64,000 bases of DNA, taken from the NCBI GenBank assembly GCA_021156105.1, contig JAJNBD010000011.1, positions 85,088-149,087 on the forward strand, given 5' to 3'. Within the stretch, counting starts at the first letter, position 1. Every line of letters starts with the position of its first letter. The translations under genes and the position numbers were made by a program. This document shows positions 51,499 through 61,186 of this stretch, in pieces. The DNA comes from Gammaproteobacteria bacterium (GTDB lineage: Bacteria > Pseudomonadota > Gammaproteobacteria > CAISUE01). Below the pieces are notes generated by a model, which made no database searches, was not told the DNA's origin, and saw nothing but the letters and a program-made list of their open reading frames with translations.

Positions 51499-53375
51499 AC
51501 CTTACAACTCATACCAATCGTTACCGTCCGTTCAATAGGCAGATTAAAAAATGCTAAATCGTCTGCACTGCCCATCGTGTTTTGAAACATAAAGATAAAA
51601 AGATCTTTCTGCCAACGGAATAATCTTGACGTCGATACATCGTTTCCGACAATAACAGATACTTCTTCCAAAAAATATAATACATCTGGTAAATTCAGTT
51701 TAAAAGGCAATACTGCCTGTTGATTTAAGCTAGCAAGGCCTTGCGGTATATTCACATCTTCCATGAAGCCATAATGAAAAATAAGGTGATAAATCCCTTT
51801 AGGTGACTCAAGTAACTCAAATTTTTTTTGCTCTGTAACATAAGGAACTTGTTCTATCGCAATTGATACGATCACACAGTGTTCAGGAACACTTCGCGAT
51901 AAATTAAAGTAATGTAAAAAAGCGCCACCACCTTGATCATAAATATTGGTCACAAAAACAGCTTCCGTACCCTCTAGTACACGAATAAGCTCCTTATCTG
52001 CGACGGTCACAAGCTCGGAAATAGCTTCTTTCTTACTATAATAAGCTTGCCGAAGAAAAGTAATACCTCGATACCAGGTATACATGATTAAAAAACAAAA
52101 AGCAGAAAATAATAGCGGCACCCAAGCGCCAGAAGCTAATTTAAATAAATTTGAAGCTAAAAAAGCTAACATAATAAATATCACCCAACTAGCAGAGAAA
52201 ACTAACTTGCTAATAGGCCGCCCCCATTTGGCATGAACGACATAAACAACAAGAAGCGTCATAATGAGCATTTCTATGTTAATAGCAATTCCATAAGCGC
52301 CAGACAATGCATACACCGTTTTAAATATTAATACAATCAATAAAGTTCCTAGCGCTAAAACCAAATTAATTTGCGGTAAATAAATTTGACCTTCTCGTGT
52401 TTCAGATGTTTGAACAGCCCTAAGCCTTGGAAAAACATCCAGTAAAGTTGCTTCTTTAACTAAAGAAAAACTTGCCGAAATTGCAGCTTGCGACGCAATA
52501 ATCGTTGTAAATGCAGCAAGCGTTAATAATGAAAATAAAAACCAAGGTGGCGCAATAAGATAAAAAGGATTACTAATAGCCGAGGGCTTTTCAAGCAAAA
52601 AAGCACCCTGCCCAAAATAACTTAAGACTAAAGCGGGAAAAACGATATAAAACCAACTTGAACGTATAGGCTCCTTGCCAAACTGCCCTACATTTGCATA
52701 CAGTGATCCTGCACCTGTAATAACTAAAAAAATACTTCCTAGTAAGATAAATGCAGACCAACCGTTTTGTTTAAAAAATAAAATGGCATAATAAGGGTTG
52801 ACTGCTTTTATAACAAGAGGATGATAAATAACTTTCAGCAAACCTAAAATAGCAATTACAACAAACCAAACAAGAATGATAGGTCCAAATGCCTTACCAA
52901 TTTTTTCTATCCCAAAATGCTGACAAAAGAATAATCCACTTAAAATTAAAATAGTAATTGGCAAAATATGGCGTGTGAAATCAGAGGAAATCACTCCCAA
53001 ACCTTCAACCGCACTGGTAACAGAAATGGCTGGCATCAACATTGCGTCACCAAGCAGCAGCCCTACACCAATAAGGCCAAGAAAAAAGAAAACTGTATAC
53101 GCTTTTTTATTTTTTTTATCGACCAACCCAAGCAAGGCCAAGCCACCTTCACCATCATTACTAACATTTAAAAATCTATTAAGATAACAAAAGGAAACAA
53201 TCAGCGTTAAAGACCAAAAAATTAATGATAAAACGCCTAAAACATTATCAGTAGATACAGCAACGCCACGTAGCGATAACTTTAAAGCATAAAGCGGGCT
53301 TGTCCCAATATCACCAAATGCGACACCAAGCGCCGCTAGCATAAGCGTTTGGTTTTTTGCCATTTCCGTTTTCAT
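51495..53375 (-). CDS. kup: Low-affinity K+ uptake protein Kup
   Basis: A 626-residue inner-membrane K+/H+ symporter, near the usual length. The N-terminal signature ALGVAFGDIGTSPLYALK is diagnostic. About twelve helices follow (for example GVGLLLGDAMLMPAISVTSAVEGL, GAGSLYANVGQFGK), then a cytoplasmic tail with the conserved FLPxE-type F/L-rich ends (FNLPIERTVTIGMSCKV). It imports K+ under acid conditions. The 4-bp 3' overlap with the TauE/SafE gene is convergent. Confidence 0.95.
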   Translation of the reverse strand: MKTEMAKNQTLMLAALGVAFGDIGTSPLYALKLSLRGVAVSTDNVLGVLSLIFWSLTLIVSFCYLNRFLNVSNDGEGGLALLGLVDKKNKKAYTVFFFLGLIGVGLLLGDAMLMPAISVTSAVEGLGVISSDFTRHILPITILILSGLFFCQHFGIEKIGKAFGPIILVWFVVIAILGLLKVIYHPLVIKAVNPYYAILFFKQNGWSAFILLGSIFLVITGAGSLYANVGQFGKEPIRSSWFYIVFPALVLSYFGQGAFLLEKPSAISNPFYLIAPPWFLFSLLTLAAFTTIIASQAAISASFSLVKEATLLDVFPRLRAVQTSETREGQIYLPQINLVLALGTLLIVLIFKTVYALSGAYGIAINIEMLIMTLLVVYVVHAKWGRPISKLVFSASWVIFIMLAFLASNLFKLASGAWVPLLFSAFCFLIMYTWYRGITFLRQAYYSKKEAISELVTVADKELIRVLEGTEAVFVTNIYDQGGGAFLHYFNLSRSVPEHCVIVSIAIEQVPYVTEQKKFELLESPKGIYHLIFHYGFMEDVNIPQGLASLNQQAVLPFKLNLPDVLYFLEEVSVIVGNDVSTSRLFRWQKDLFIFMFQNTMGSADDLAFFNLPIERTVTIGMSCKV

Positions 53376-53560
53376 AAAATTTTTCTTTAATTATTTATAT
53401 CTGATAGCGCATCAACTTCTCTATACTGCAAGCCACATAAAATAGACATAAGACAACAAAAGCTTTTTGTGCCCTATCTAAATTGGGATAAGGGCTTACC
53501 CATTGAAACTAGCTCTATACTTTTTAGCTTCTTTAATCTGAAAAGCAATTAGCATTGAGA

Positions 53561-56500
53561 TTACTCCTCTCTTTTTTTCTCTTCAAACTCTCGCCTTTTC
53601 TCTTCAAGCAACCGTAGCTCTTCTTGCCTACGCTCCTCTTGTAGCTTCTCTTCTCGAACAATTTGTTTTTGCTCTGCTTGAGATTTAGCGGAAGCAGCTG
53701 TTAAAGAAATAGCTTGAGCTTGCTCTGAAACATTTTTCGCCGCTGATTTAGGCACAGATACTCGTGGCTTTGTCACAGTTTTTTGTTTAAGTTTCTTTTT
53801 CAAAGTAACTCCAAGTGGCCCTTGACCACATCCCCAGTTAGGATCTGGATTACACCATTCATAGACCCCCTGAGGCCCTTGCTGATCTCCAGCTAAATAA
53901 CCATATAAGACGAAACTCCAGTTACCCGAAGGCACTGTACTTATCTTACCTGGGATTGCCCTATCAAACTCTAAGTCCACGCCGCCTTGTGGAGGAGCTA
54001 TAAGTTCCGTGTTCCAAGCTATGCTACTTGGATCTATGGTATATAATTTTTCACTTTCTGCAATCTTACCTGTTGCAGTAAATTGACATGGGTCATGTCC
54101 TTGAAAGTAATTATTAATTACCTGGTCATTACCGCAACTTGCTTGATCATAGCCAAGTGAGATCGAATCGAATTGCTTTACGGTCAAGCCTCCAGGGCTA
54201 GCACTAGAAACACCGTCTAAGCTTGCACTAATATTCGTTGTACCAATATCAACACTCATCGCAAGTCCCGTAGCATTAATGCTTGCAACTGATGGATCAG
54301 ATAAGCTCCAAGTGACTTGCGAGGTAATATCTTGCGGCTCTCCATTAGAGTAATGGCCTGTAGCGATGTATTGTTGAGTATACTGCGACGCATATTTTGA
54401 ATCACTTGAAGTATAGCTTTTAGGCAAAACAGCGGCCTGAGGAGCAATAGTAATAGAGGTTAATATCACTTTAACGTTTAAATAGGTCCCACCACTTATC
54501 TTTTGACCCGCAACAGTTATTGAAGCCGAAATAACACACTGCCCACCTTTATCCTGGCCAGTCGCCAAGCCGCTTTTAGCATCAATGCTAGCAACAGAGC
54601 TATCGGAAGATGACCAAGTGACTTGTGAAGTAAGATCATTCGTATGACCATCAGAATAGGTACCTACCGCTTTATACTGCACCTGCTGTTCACTATTAAT
54701 ACTGGCGTTGGCAGGGCTCACTGTAATGGATTTTAATATTGCAGTTACCGTAAGATTAGTACTACCATTTATCGTTTGACCTGCAATGGTTATCGAGGCC
54801 GAAATGGCACATTGCCCTCCTTTATCTTGGCCATTCGCTAAACCGCTTTTAGCATCAATGCTAGCAACAGAGCTATCGGAAGACGACCAAGTGACTTGCG
54901 AAGTTAGATCGATTGTACGACCATCAGAATAGGTACCTACCGCTTTATATTGCACCTGTTGTTCACTATTAATGCTGGCATTAGCAGGTGCTACACTAAT
55001 CGATTTCAGAATCGTGGCTACTGTTAAATTAGTACTACCACTTATCGTTTGACCGGCAACAGTTATTGAAGCCAAAATAACACATTGGCCGCCTTTATCT
55101 TGGCCAGTCACTAAACCGCTTTTAGCATCAATGCTAGCAACAGAGCTATCGGAAGACGACCAAGTGACTTGCGAAGTTAGATCGATTGTACGACCATCAG
55201 AATACGTACCAATGGCTTTATATTGCACCTGTTGTTCACTATTAATACTGGCATTAGCAGGTGCTACGCTAATCGATTTCAGAATCGTGGCTACTGTTAA
55301 ATTAGTACTACCACTTATCGTTTGACCGGCAACAGTTATTGAAGCCAAAATAACACATTGACCGCCTTTATCTTGGCCAGTCGCTAAACCGCTTTTAGCA
55401 TCAATGCTAGCAACAGAGCCATCGGAAGATGACCAAGTGACTTGCGAAGTCAGATCGATTGTACGACCATCAGAATACGTACCAATGGCTTTATATTGCA
55501 CCTGTTGTTCACTATTAATGCTGGCATTAGCAGGGGTCACATTAATCGATTTCAGAATCGTGGCTACTGTTAAATTAGTACTACCACTTATCGTTTGACC
55601 GGCAACAGTTATTGAAGCCAAAATAGCACATTGGCCGCCTTTATCTTGGCCAGTCGCTAAACCGCTTTTAGCATCAATGCTAGCAATAGAACTATCGGAG
55701 GATGACCAAGTGACTTGGGAGGTCAGATCGATTGTATGACCATCAGAATACGTACCGATGGCTTGATATTGTAGCTGCTGTTCGCTATTAATACTGGTAT
55801 TAGCAGGTGCTACGCTAATCGATTTCAGAATCGTGGCTACTGTTAAATTAGTACCACCACTTATCTTTTGACCCGCAACAGTTATTGAAGCCAAAATAGC
55901 GCATTGGCCGCCTTTATCTTGGCCAGTAGCTATACCGCTATGCGCATCAATGCTAGCAACAGAAGCATCGGAAGATGACCAAGTGACTTGCGAAGTAAGA
56001 TCATTCGTATGACCATCAGAATAAGTACCTATGGCTTTATATGATAAGGTGCTTTCGCTGTTAATTGTTGCATTAGCAGGTGTCACATTAATGGATTTCA
56101 GAATCGTGGCTACTGTTAAATTAGTGCCACCGCTTATCGTTTGACCGGCAACAGTTATTGAAGCCGAAATAACACATTGGCCGCCTTTATCTTGGCCAGT
56201 CACTAAACCGCTTTTAGCATCAATGCTAGCAACAGAAGCATCGGAAGATGACCAAGTGACTTGCGAAGTTAGGTCTATCGTATGGCCATCGGAATATGTA
56301 CCGATTGCTTGATATTGTAGCTGCTGTTCGCTATTAATACTGGCATTAGCAGGTGTTACGCTAATCGATTTCAGAATCGTGGCTACTGTTAAATTAGTAC
56401 TACCACTTATCGCTTGACCCGCAACAGTTATTGAAGCCGAAATAGCACACTGACCGCCTTTATCCTGGCCAGTCGCTAAACCGCTTTTAGCATCAATGTT

Positions 56501-59221
56501 AGCAATAGAACTATCAGAAGATGACCAAGTTGCTTGTGAAGTAACATCACCCGTATGGCCATCAGAATAGGTGCCCATAGCTTTATATTGCAGTTGCTGC
56601 TCACTATTAATACTTGCATTAGCAGGTGTTACATTAATCGATAACAAAGCAGCAGGCGTAATTTTTAAATCTGCTGAAGCGTTAACACTACCTAGCGCAG
56701 CCTTAATTGAAATCTCGCCTTCTTTGAAACTTTTCGCCAAACCATTATTATCAATGGATGCCACTGTCGTATCAGAAGAGCTCCAAATTACACTACTGGT
56801 AATATCTTTGCTTGTTTTATCTGAATAAGTTCCTGTCGCAGCATATTGCTGCGTATAACCTGCAGGCATATTTTGCGCGGAAGGTGTAATGCTAATCGAT
56901 TGCAAGACAGCAGGCGTGATTTTTAAATCTGCTGAAGCATTAACACTACCTAGCGCAGCCTTAATTGAAACCTCGCCTTCTTTAAAACTTTCTGCTAAAC
57001 CACTACTATCAATGGATGCCACTGTCGCATCAGAAGAACTCCAAACGACGCTGCTGGTAATATCTTTGCTTGTTTTGTCTGAATAAGTTCCTGTCGCAGC
57101 ATATTGCTGCGTATAGCCCGCGGCCATACTTTGTGTAGAAGGTGCAATACTAATCGCTAGCAAAACAGCCGGGGTAATTTTTAAATCAGCTGAAGCATTA
57201 ACACTATCTAAAGCAGCCTTAATTGTCACTTCACCTGTGTTTAAACCAGTAGCAACGCCATTTGTATTAATGCTGGCAATCGTTGTATCGGAAGAACTCC
57301 AGCTTACGCTGCTAGTAATCTCTTGTGTTGTTCGGTCAGAATAAGTTCCTATTGCTTTATATTGTTCTGTATAGCCATTCGGCATACTTAAGGTTGCAGG
57401 TATAATAGCAATTGATTGCAAAACAGCAGGCGTAATTTTTAAATCCGCTGAAGCATTAATATCATCTAATGCTGCCTTAATTGAGACCTCTCCTTCTTTC
57501 AAACTCTTTGCAAATCCATTGCTATCAACCGTTGCTATTGTTGTATCAGAAGAACTCCAACTCACATTTTTCGTCAAATCTTGTGTGGTTTGATCTGAGT
57601 AAACGCCTGTCGCCGTATACTGCTGCGTATAACCGTTTGGCATACTTTGTGTTGCGGGCGTAATTTTAATTGATTGTAAGATAGCAGAGGTAACGGTTAA
57701 TTTTACTGTTGGACTGGTTATACCCTGAAGGTTAGCACTAATCGTCGCACCACCTTGCCCCATCCCGGTTGCAATATTATTCTTAAATTGAGCAACGCTG
57801 GTATCTGAAGAAGTCCATGTTACTTGCTGAGAAATATCAACGCTTGTCTGGTCTGAATAAGTACCAATCGCTGTATAAGTTTGCGTTAATCCCTTAGCAA
57901 TGCTCTGTGTTACTGGTGTAATAGCGATTGATTGTAAAACAGCTTTGGTCACCGACATGTTTGCCGCAGGGCTAGTTTTGCCTGAATAACTTGCGGTTAT
58001 ATTAGTACTACCAATCTTAAGGCCTTTGGCGACGCCAGCCGCATTAACACTAACAATTGTTGCATCGGATGAGGACCATGCTGCTGCTTTCGTCACATCT
58101 TGGCTGCTACCATCGGTATAATTTGCTGTCGCTGTTAGCGCTTGTGTTAATCCGACAGGAACGACTGATGCCGCAGGAGATATCGTAATTGAGGTAACCA
58201 GAGGCGTTGTTACATTTAAGCTTACAGGCGTACTTACGATATTACCTAAGTTCGCCGTAATACTATCACTGCCCATATGTTTACCTGTGGCTTTACCTGT
58301 CGCATCAATAATTGCCACACGGGTATCTTTTGAAGCCCAAGTCACTTGACTTGTAATATCTTGCGTATACCCGCCTTGGTAATGTCCTGTCGCAGAATAC
58401 TGCTGAGAAGTACCATTGGGGATACTAGCAGAAGTTGGCTCAACTGAAATACTTTCTAATATCGGTAATTTAACGGTTAAAGCAGCAGGGCTACTGGTTA
58501 TAGCGCCAACACTCGCCGTAATGCTCGTTTCACCTAACGCAAGTGCTTTCGCAATAGCTTCATTACTAGCGGATTTTACAGATTTTCTGTTGCTAATTAG
58601 CTTAAGTGCTTTAGAATTTGAGCTAATGCTCGCCACTGAAGGATTGGAAGAGCTCCAAGCCGTTGGCGTAATTGCCTTAAAAGACCCATCGTTATAATAT
58701 CCCGTCGCACTAAATACTTGGCTAGCCCCAATAGGAATTGTAGCTGTACTAGGTTGAAGAGAAATAGATTTTAGCTGTTCATCTTTCGCCGATTTTACAA
58801 TAACTTTAACTGGCTCAGCCCCCCAGTAAAGTTCTTGTGGGTTTCGATCAGAAACCATTCGAAAATAAAGTGGATTAACTGCATCATGCACAAGCAAATT
58901 AAGGGTACATGACTGCCAGTTATTTAAGACAATATGGCCACTGCCACCGCAACTACCTGGTTCTGCTTTATTAATTTGTGCTTGCTGAGATAACTGCTGG
59001 ATAGTAACACCATAGCTATTGAAGCCGGTATTATTAGTAATTGTATAACTTACAACAACAGCACCGCCAGAAATTAAACTATATTCTGTTTTCGCTGGCT
59101 TAGCATTATAGGGCAATAAAGCCTGCGCTTCTGTGAAAAACGTAGCAAAGAAAAAGCCCAACAAAATGAATAAAAACTTTCCGAAAATTCTTTTGTAGAA
59201 AAGTTGTTGAGCTTTTTCCAT
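53561..59221 (-). CDS. Giant secreted protein with 17 bacterial Ig-like (BIG2) domains
   Basis: A 1,886-residue exported protein. ATG 59221 has AAGGG upstream and starts a signal peptide (KFLFILLGFFFATFFTEAQA); the frame is open 15 codons further. A ~120-residue N-terminal domain precedes 17 consecutive Ig-like units (SIxVxPxxxxIxxGxxxQYxAxGTYSDG...TWSSSDxSVASI). Units 5-8 (86 residues) and 9-16 (91 residues, one Cys each in GGQC) are near-identical tandem copies. A unique Cys-containing domain follows (~1680-1790), then a highly charged tail (EERRQEELRLLEEKRREFEEKKREE). BIG2 arrays occur in invasin- and adhesin-like proteins. No barrel, LPxTG or obvious type I signal is present, so surface attachment may depend on the outer-membrane protein encoded just upstream. 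Confidence 0.88.
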   Translation of the reverse strand: MEKAQQLFYKRIFGKFLFILLGFFFATFFTEAQALLPYNAKPAKTEYSLISGGAVVVSYTITNNTGFNSYGVTIQQLSQQAQINKAEPGSCGGSGHIVLNNWQSCTLNLLVHDAVNPLYFRMVSDRNPQELYWGAEPVKVIVKSAKDEQLKSISLQPSTATIPIGASQVFSATGYYNDGSFKAITPTAWSSSNPSVASISSNSKALKLISNRKSVKSASNEAIAKALALGETSITASVGAITSSPAALTVKLPILESISVEPTSASIPNGTSQQYSATGHYQGGYTQDITSQVTWASKDTRVAIIDATGKATGKHMGSDSITANLGNIVSTPVSLNVTTPLVTSITISPAASVVPVGLTQALTATANYTDGSSQDVTKAAAWSSSDATIVSVNAAGVAKGLKIGSTNITASYSGKTSPAANMSVTKAVLQSIAITPVTQSIAKGLTQTYTAIGTYSDQTSVDISQQVTWTSSDTSVAQFKNNIATGMGQGGATISANLQGITSPTVKLTVTSAILQSIKITPATQSMPNGYTQQYTATGVYSDQTTQDLTKNVSWSSSDTTIATVDSNGFAKSLKEGEVSIKAALDDINASADLKITPAVLQSIAIIPATLSMPNGYTEQYKAIGTYSDRTTQEITSSVSWSSSDTTIASINTNGVATGLNTGEVTIKAALDSVNASADLKITPAVLLAISIAPSTQSMAAGYTQQYAATGTYSDKTSKDITSSVVWSSSDATVASIDSSGLAESFKEGEVSIKAALGSVNASADLKITPAVLQSISITPSAQNMPAGYTQQYAATGTYSDKTSKDITSSVIWSSSDTTVASIDNNGLAKSFKEGEISIKAALGSVNASADLKITPAALLSINVTPANASINSEQQLQYKAMGTYSDGHTGDVTSQATWSSSDSSIANIDAKSGLATGQDKGGQCAISASITVAGQAISGSTNLTVATILKSISVTPANASINSEQQLQYQAIGTYSDGHTIDLTSQVTWSSSDASVASIDAKSGLVTGQDKGGQCVISASITVAGQTISGGTNLTVATILKSINVTPANATINSESTLSYKAIGTYSDGHTNDLTSQVTWSSSDASVASIDAHSGIATGQDKGGQCAILASITVAGQKISGGTNLTVATILKSISVAPANTSINSEQQLQYQAIGTYSDGHTIDLTSQVTWSSSDSSIASIDAKSGLATGQDKGGQCAILASITVAGQTISGSTNLTVATILKSINVTPANASINSEQQVQYKAIGTYSDGRTIDLTSQVTWSSSDGSVASIDAKSGLATGQDKGGQCVILASITVAGQTISGSTNLTVATILKSISVAPANASINSEQQVQYKAIGTYSDGRTIDLTSQVTWSSSDSSVASIDAKSGLVTGQDKGGQCVILASITVAGQTISGSTNLTVATILKSISVAPANASINSEQQVQYKAVGTYSDGRTIDLTSQVTWSSSDSSVASIDAKSGLANGQDKGGQCAISASITIAGQTINGSTNLTVTAILKSITVSPANASINSEQQVQYKAVGTYSDGHTNDLTSQVTWSSSDSSVASIDAKSGLATGQDKGGQCVISASITVAGQKISGGTYLNVKVILTSITIAPQAAVLPKSYTSSDSKYASQYTQQYIATGHYSNGEPQDITSQVTWSLSDPSVASINATGLAMSVDIGTTNISASLDGVSSASPGGLTVKQFDSISLGYDQASCGNDQVINNYFQGHDPCQFTATGKIAESEKLYTIDPSSIAWNTELIAPPQGGVDLEFDRAIPGKISTVPSGNWSFVLYGYLAGDQQGPQGVYEWCNPDPNWGCGQGPLGVTLKKKLKQKTVTKPRVSVPKSAAKNVSEQAQAISLTAASAKSQAEQKQIVREEKLQEERRQEELRLLEEKRREFEEKKREE
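54464..56647 (-). repeat. Tandem array, 8 x 273 bp (91-residue Ig-like units 9-16)
   Basis: Eight head-to-tail units, each encoding 91 residues from L(K/L)SI(N/S)V to LTVATI. Phase was checked at both ends: unit 9 begins at 56647 and unit 17, of another class, begins at 54463. Units 13-15 are almost identical in protein and DNA, pointing to recent duplication or gene conversion. Confidence 0.9.
56648..57679 (-). repeat. Tandem array, 4 x 258 bp (86-residue Ig-like units 5-8)
   Basis: Four head-to-tail units of 86 residues ending in ADLKITPAV/A, directly upstream (in the gene) of the 273-bp array. They form a second, separately amplified class within the same protein. Confidence 0.85.
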
Positions 59222-59292
59222 AATATATTCCCTTATCGTCCTACTATTATTTTTTATGCAAGCCACGCGCCTTAATAACGCTATACCATTAC

Positions 59293-60207
59293 CTAGAATA
59301 AATAGGTAAATTGCGCAAGCGCTTCATTGGCATGCAAACGTCTTTGGTCAATCGTTCCAGATACAGGAACGCCATTAACATTCGCATCACCTAATTCTAC
59401 TCGGCCTAAATCCGCATAACGGTAACCCACGCCTAGACGTGTATGTGTTGTGACATCAACATCCAACCCTAAACCTGCCGCATAAGTAAAGGAGTTTTTC
59501 GTATTTCCCTCATAGTTGCGCGTGCTAGTTACTGCTGGGTTAACGCTGGTTTCAAAAGCATAGGCTTTATTACGTGCGCCTCCTAAAGCAAATGAAACAT
59601 AAGGATGCATGCGTGGATTATTATTTAATGTATAAAGAAGCTTACTTTCAATTAATAATGACTGCATAGCAATATTATACTGATAGCTATAAGCTACAGT
59701 AGATTCTGGAACAAACCCTTGATTCAAAGTACCTTTAGCCGTATAAGTACCAATTTGATTATAACCAAGGCCTGCTTGTAATGCCCAGTTAGGGTTAAAT
59801 ACCCATTCAACGCCTGCCATTAAGTCAATTAAGCCTTTAGTTTGCATATTACTCTTAGGATTATAATCATAATACTCACCATAGCCAGGCGCGCCAGTGG
59901 CAGCAAAATATTCAGAATCGCCCACGCTATTGGTAAAAGCCATACCAGCGCCAATAGCAATTAAAGGTCTTAAGCTAGGCGCTGCAGAATTTGTTTCCAT
60001 TGTGCTTCCAGCATACATAGGTGCAGCTGTCGTCGTATGTGTATTTGCCTGAACAGCAGCCCCTTTAGGCGCAAGCAAATTCATAGGAGGTGTTGGGTTT
60101 TCATTCCAGCTATTAGGCAATCCTGTAGGATAAGAATCAGCAAAAGCATTAGAAACGGTTAATAAAGCAGAAGTTGCAAGAAAAACAGCCGAAAATCGAA
60201 AAGACAT
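59293..60207 (-). CDS. Outer-membrane beta-barrel protein (OmpA-barrel-like)
   Basis: A 304-residue outer-membrane protein with a signal peptide (MSFRFSAVFLATSALLTVSNAFA, cleavage after AFA). A ~60-residue Pro/Thr-rich linker precedes an eight-strand-type barrel (LIDLMAGVEWVFNPNWALQAGLGYNQIG, FTYAAGLGLDVDVTTHTRLGVGYRYADLG). It ends in aromatic Phe (AQFTYLF), the usual BamA recognition end. No peptidoglycan-binding OmpA domain is present. AAGGA lies 10 nt before the ATG. It is 71 bp upstream of the giant Ig-like protein gene on the same strand and probably co-transcribed, suggesting a surface partner. Confidence 0.8.
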   Translation of the reverse strand: MSFRFSAVFLATSALLTVSNAFADSYPTGLPNSWNENPTPPMNLLAPKGAAVQANTHTTTAAPMYAGSTMETNSAAPSLRPLIAIGAGMAFTNSVGDSEYFAATGAPGYGEYYDYNPKSNMQTKGLIDLMAGVEWVFNPNWALQAGLGYNQIGTYTAKGTLNQGFVPESTVAYSYQYNIAMQSLLIESKLLYTLNNNPRMHPYVSFALGGARNKAYAFETSVNPAVTSTRNYEGNTKNSFTYAAGLGLDVDVTTHTRLGVGYRYADLGRVELGDANVNGVPVSGTIDQRRLHANEALAQFTYLF

Positions 60208-60535
60208 TGTAAAAAATCCTTGTCAAAAGTCATGATAATAGCATGGTGATTTTCATGGCGCAATGGAAAACCATTAGATTATAAGGCCCTTAAAAATATC
60301 TAGCTTTAACCTGGAGAACCCCATTCCTTCTCGTAGAAGGGAGCCCTATGCTGGGGCCCGCCAGCACTTAGAAATAAGTGAATTCCTGCGCTAGAATAAT
60401 AGCTTAACTTCTCGAAAAAATCTTAATCCAGCCATACCTTAAAGTCGTCACAGCTTTAGGAGCATCTCACCAACGACAAGATTGGCATATATCTTGCTGT
60501 ACTATATTAATGTATTAACGATGAGGTTTAATATC
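60208..60535. promoter_or_regulatory. Divergent intergenic region between the barrel gene and the Cys-tailed gene
   Basis: A 328-bp gap. Toward the barrel gene, a TATTAT -10-like element with a TTGCGC -35-like element 17 bp away lies about 30 bp upstream of its ATG. Between are hairpins CCTTCT-cgt-AGAAGG and CACTTA-gaaa-TAAGTG (60365-60380, a GNRA tetraloop). Toward the plus strand, TTGGCA (60482-60487) and TATATT (60503-60508) may form a weak promoter. No gene was seen inside. Confidence 0.35.
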
Positions 60536-60997
60536 ATGACTATTATCACTAACATTGTGCCAATAGGCACGCTTTACCCTGAATTACAACAAAACTTTGA
60601 ACACAAAGGCCTTTCTCCAAATATGTTAGTAATCGTTAGCGTAGACGTTCAAAGAGGGGCCTTTAAAATAGAATTTTCTGATGACGCAAAAGAATCTGCA
60701 GGAAAGTTTGCGGCATGCATTAGAGAACTTACCCATGACCAAGCCCAGGTTCGGGTTTTTCCAGGCAATACTAGCATTCATAACGTAAAAGATGAACAAA
60801 TTATTTCGCATTATTGTCTTCAACAGCCAACAGCTGAAGCGCGCCCGCTTCATACAAAAAAGTATAGCTACCTACTAAACTCTTATTCAAGCCACCACCA
60901 GAGAAGGCCATCCCCTTCTTCCCCTTTGCTCGCTGGTACTACTACACCCCTGGACGATGACAGCCGCCCTTCTTCATGCTGCCGCTGCTGTCAATAA
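60536..60997 (+). CDS. Small protein with Cys-rich C-terminus (CCRCCQ), candidate effector
   Basis: A 153-residue soluble protein. The ATG at 60536 is preferred, with GAGG 9 nt upstream; the frame opens 18 codons earlier at a TTG inside promoter-like DNA. The first ~100 residues look globular (alternating strands, e.g. NMLVIVSVDVQRGAFKIEF). Residues ~105-145 are a basic Ser/Pro/His-rich linker, and the end is DDDSRPSSCCRCCQ. A flexible tail ending in paired cysteines resembles Rab-type CCX geranylgeranylation signals or S-acylation clusters. It could equally bind metal. No family was recognised. Confidence 0.55.
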   Translation: MTIITNIVPIGTLYPELQQNFEHKGLSPNMLVIVSVDVQRGAFKIEFSDDAKESAGKFAACIRELTHDQAQVRVFPGNTSIHNVKDEQIISHYCLQQPTAEARPLHTKKYSYLLNSYSSHHQRRPSPSSPLLAGTTTPLDDDSRPSSCCRCCQ

Positions 60998-61186
60998 TGA
61001 CAACACTTTCCTAGAGCTTCTTAGCTATTTTTCAAGTTAAGCAAACTAGTATTAATACAATATACTAGTTTGGCTTAATAACCAAAACAGGAATTAACAC
61101 TTCCTAGCCTACTAAGAAATAAAATTCTATTGCTTTATCGACAGCTAAGATATACTTACTTAATTTACTATTAAGGGTAACTAGCT

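Noticed and set aside
54256..58697. Several 60-93 codon frames opposite the Ig-like repeat gene
   Set aside because: They recur with the 273-bp and 258-bp repeat periods in an antisense frame and are shadows of the coding repeats.
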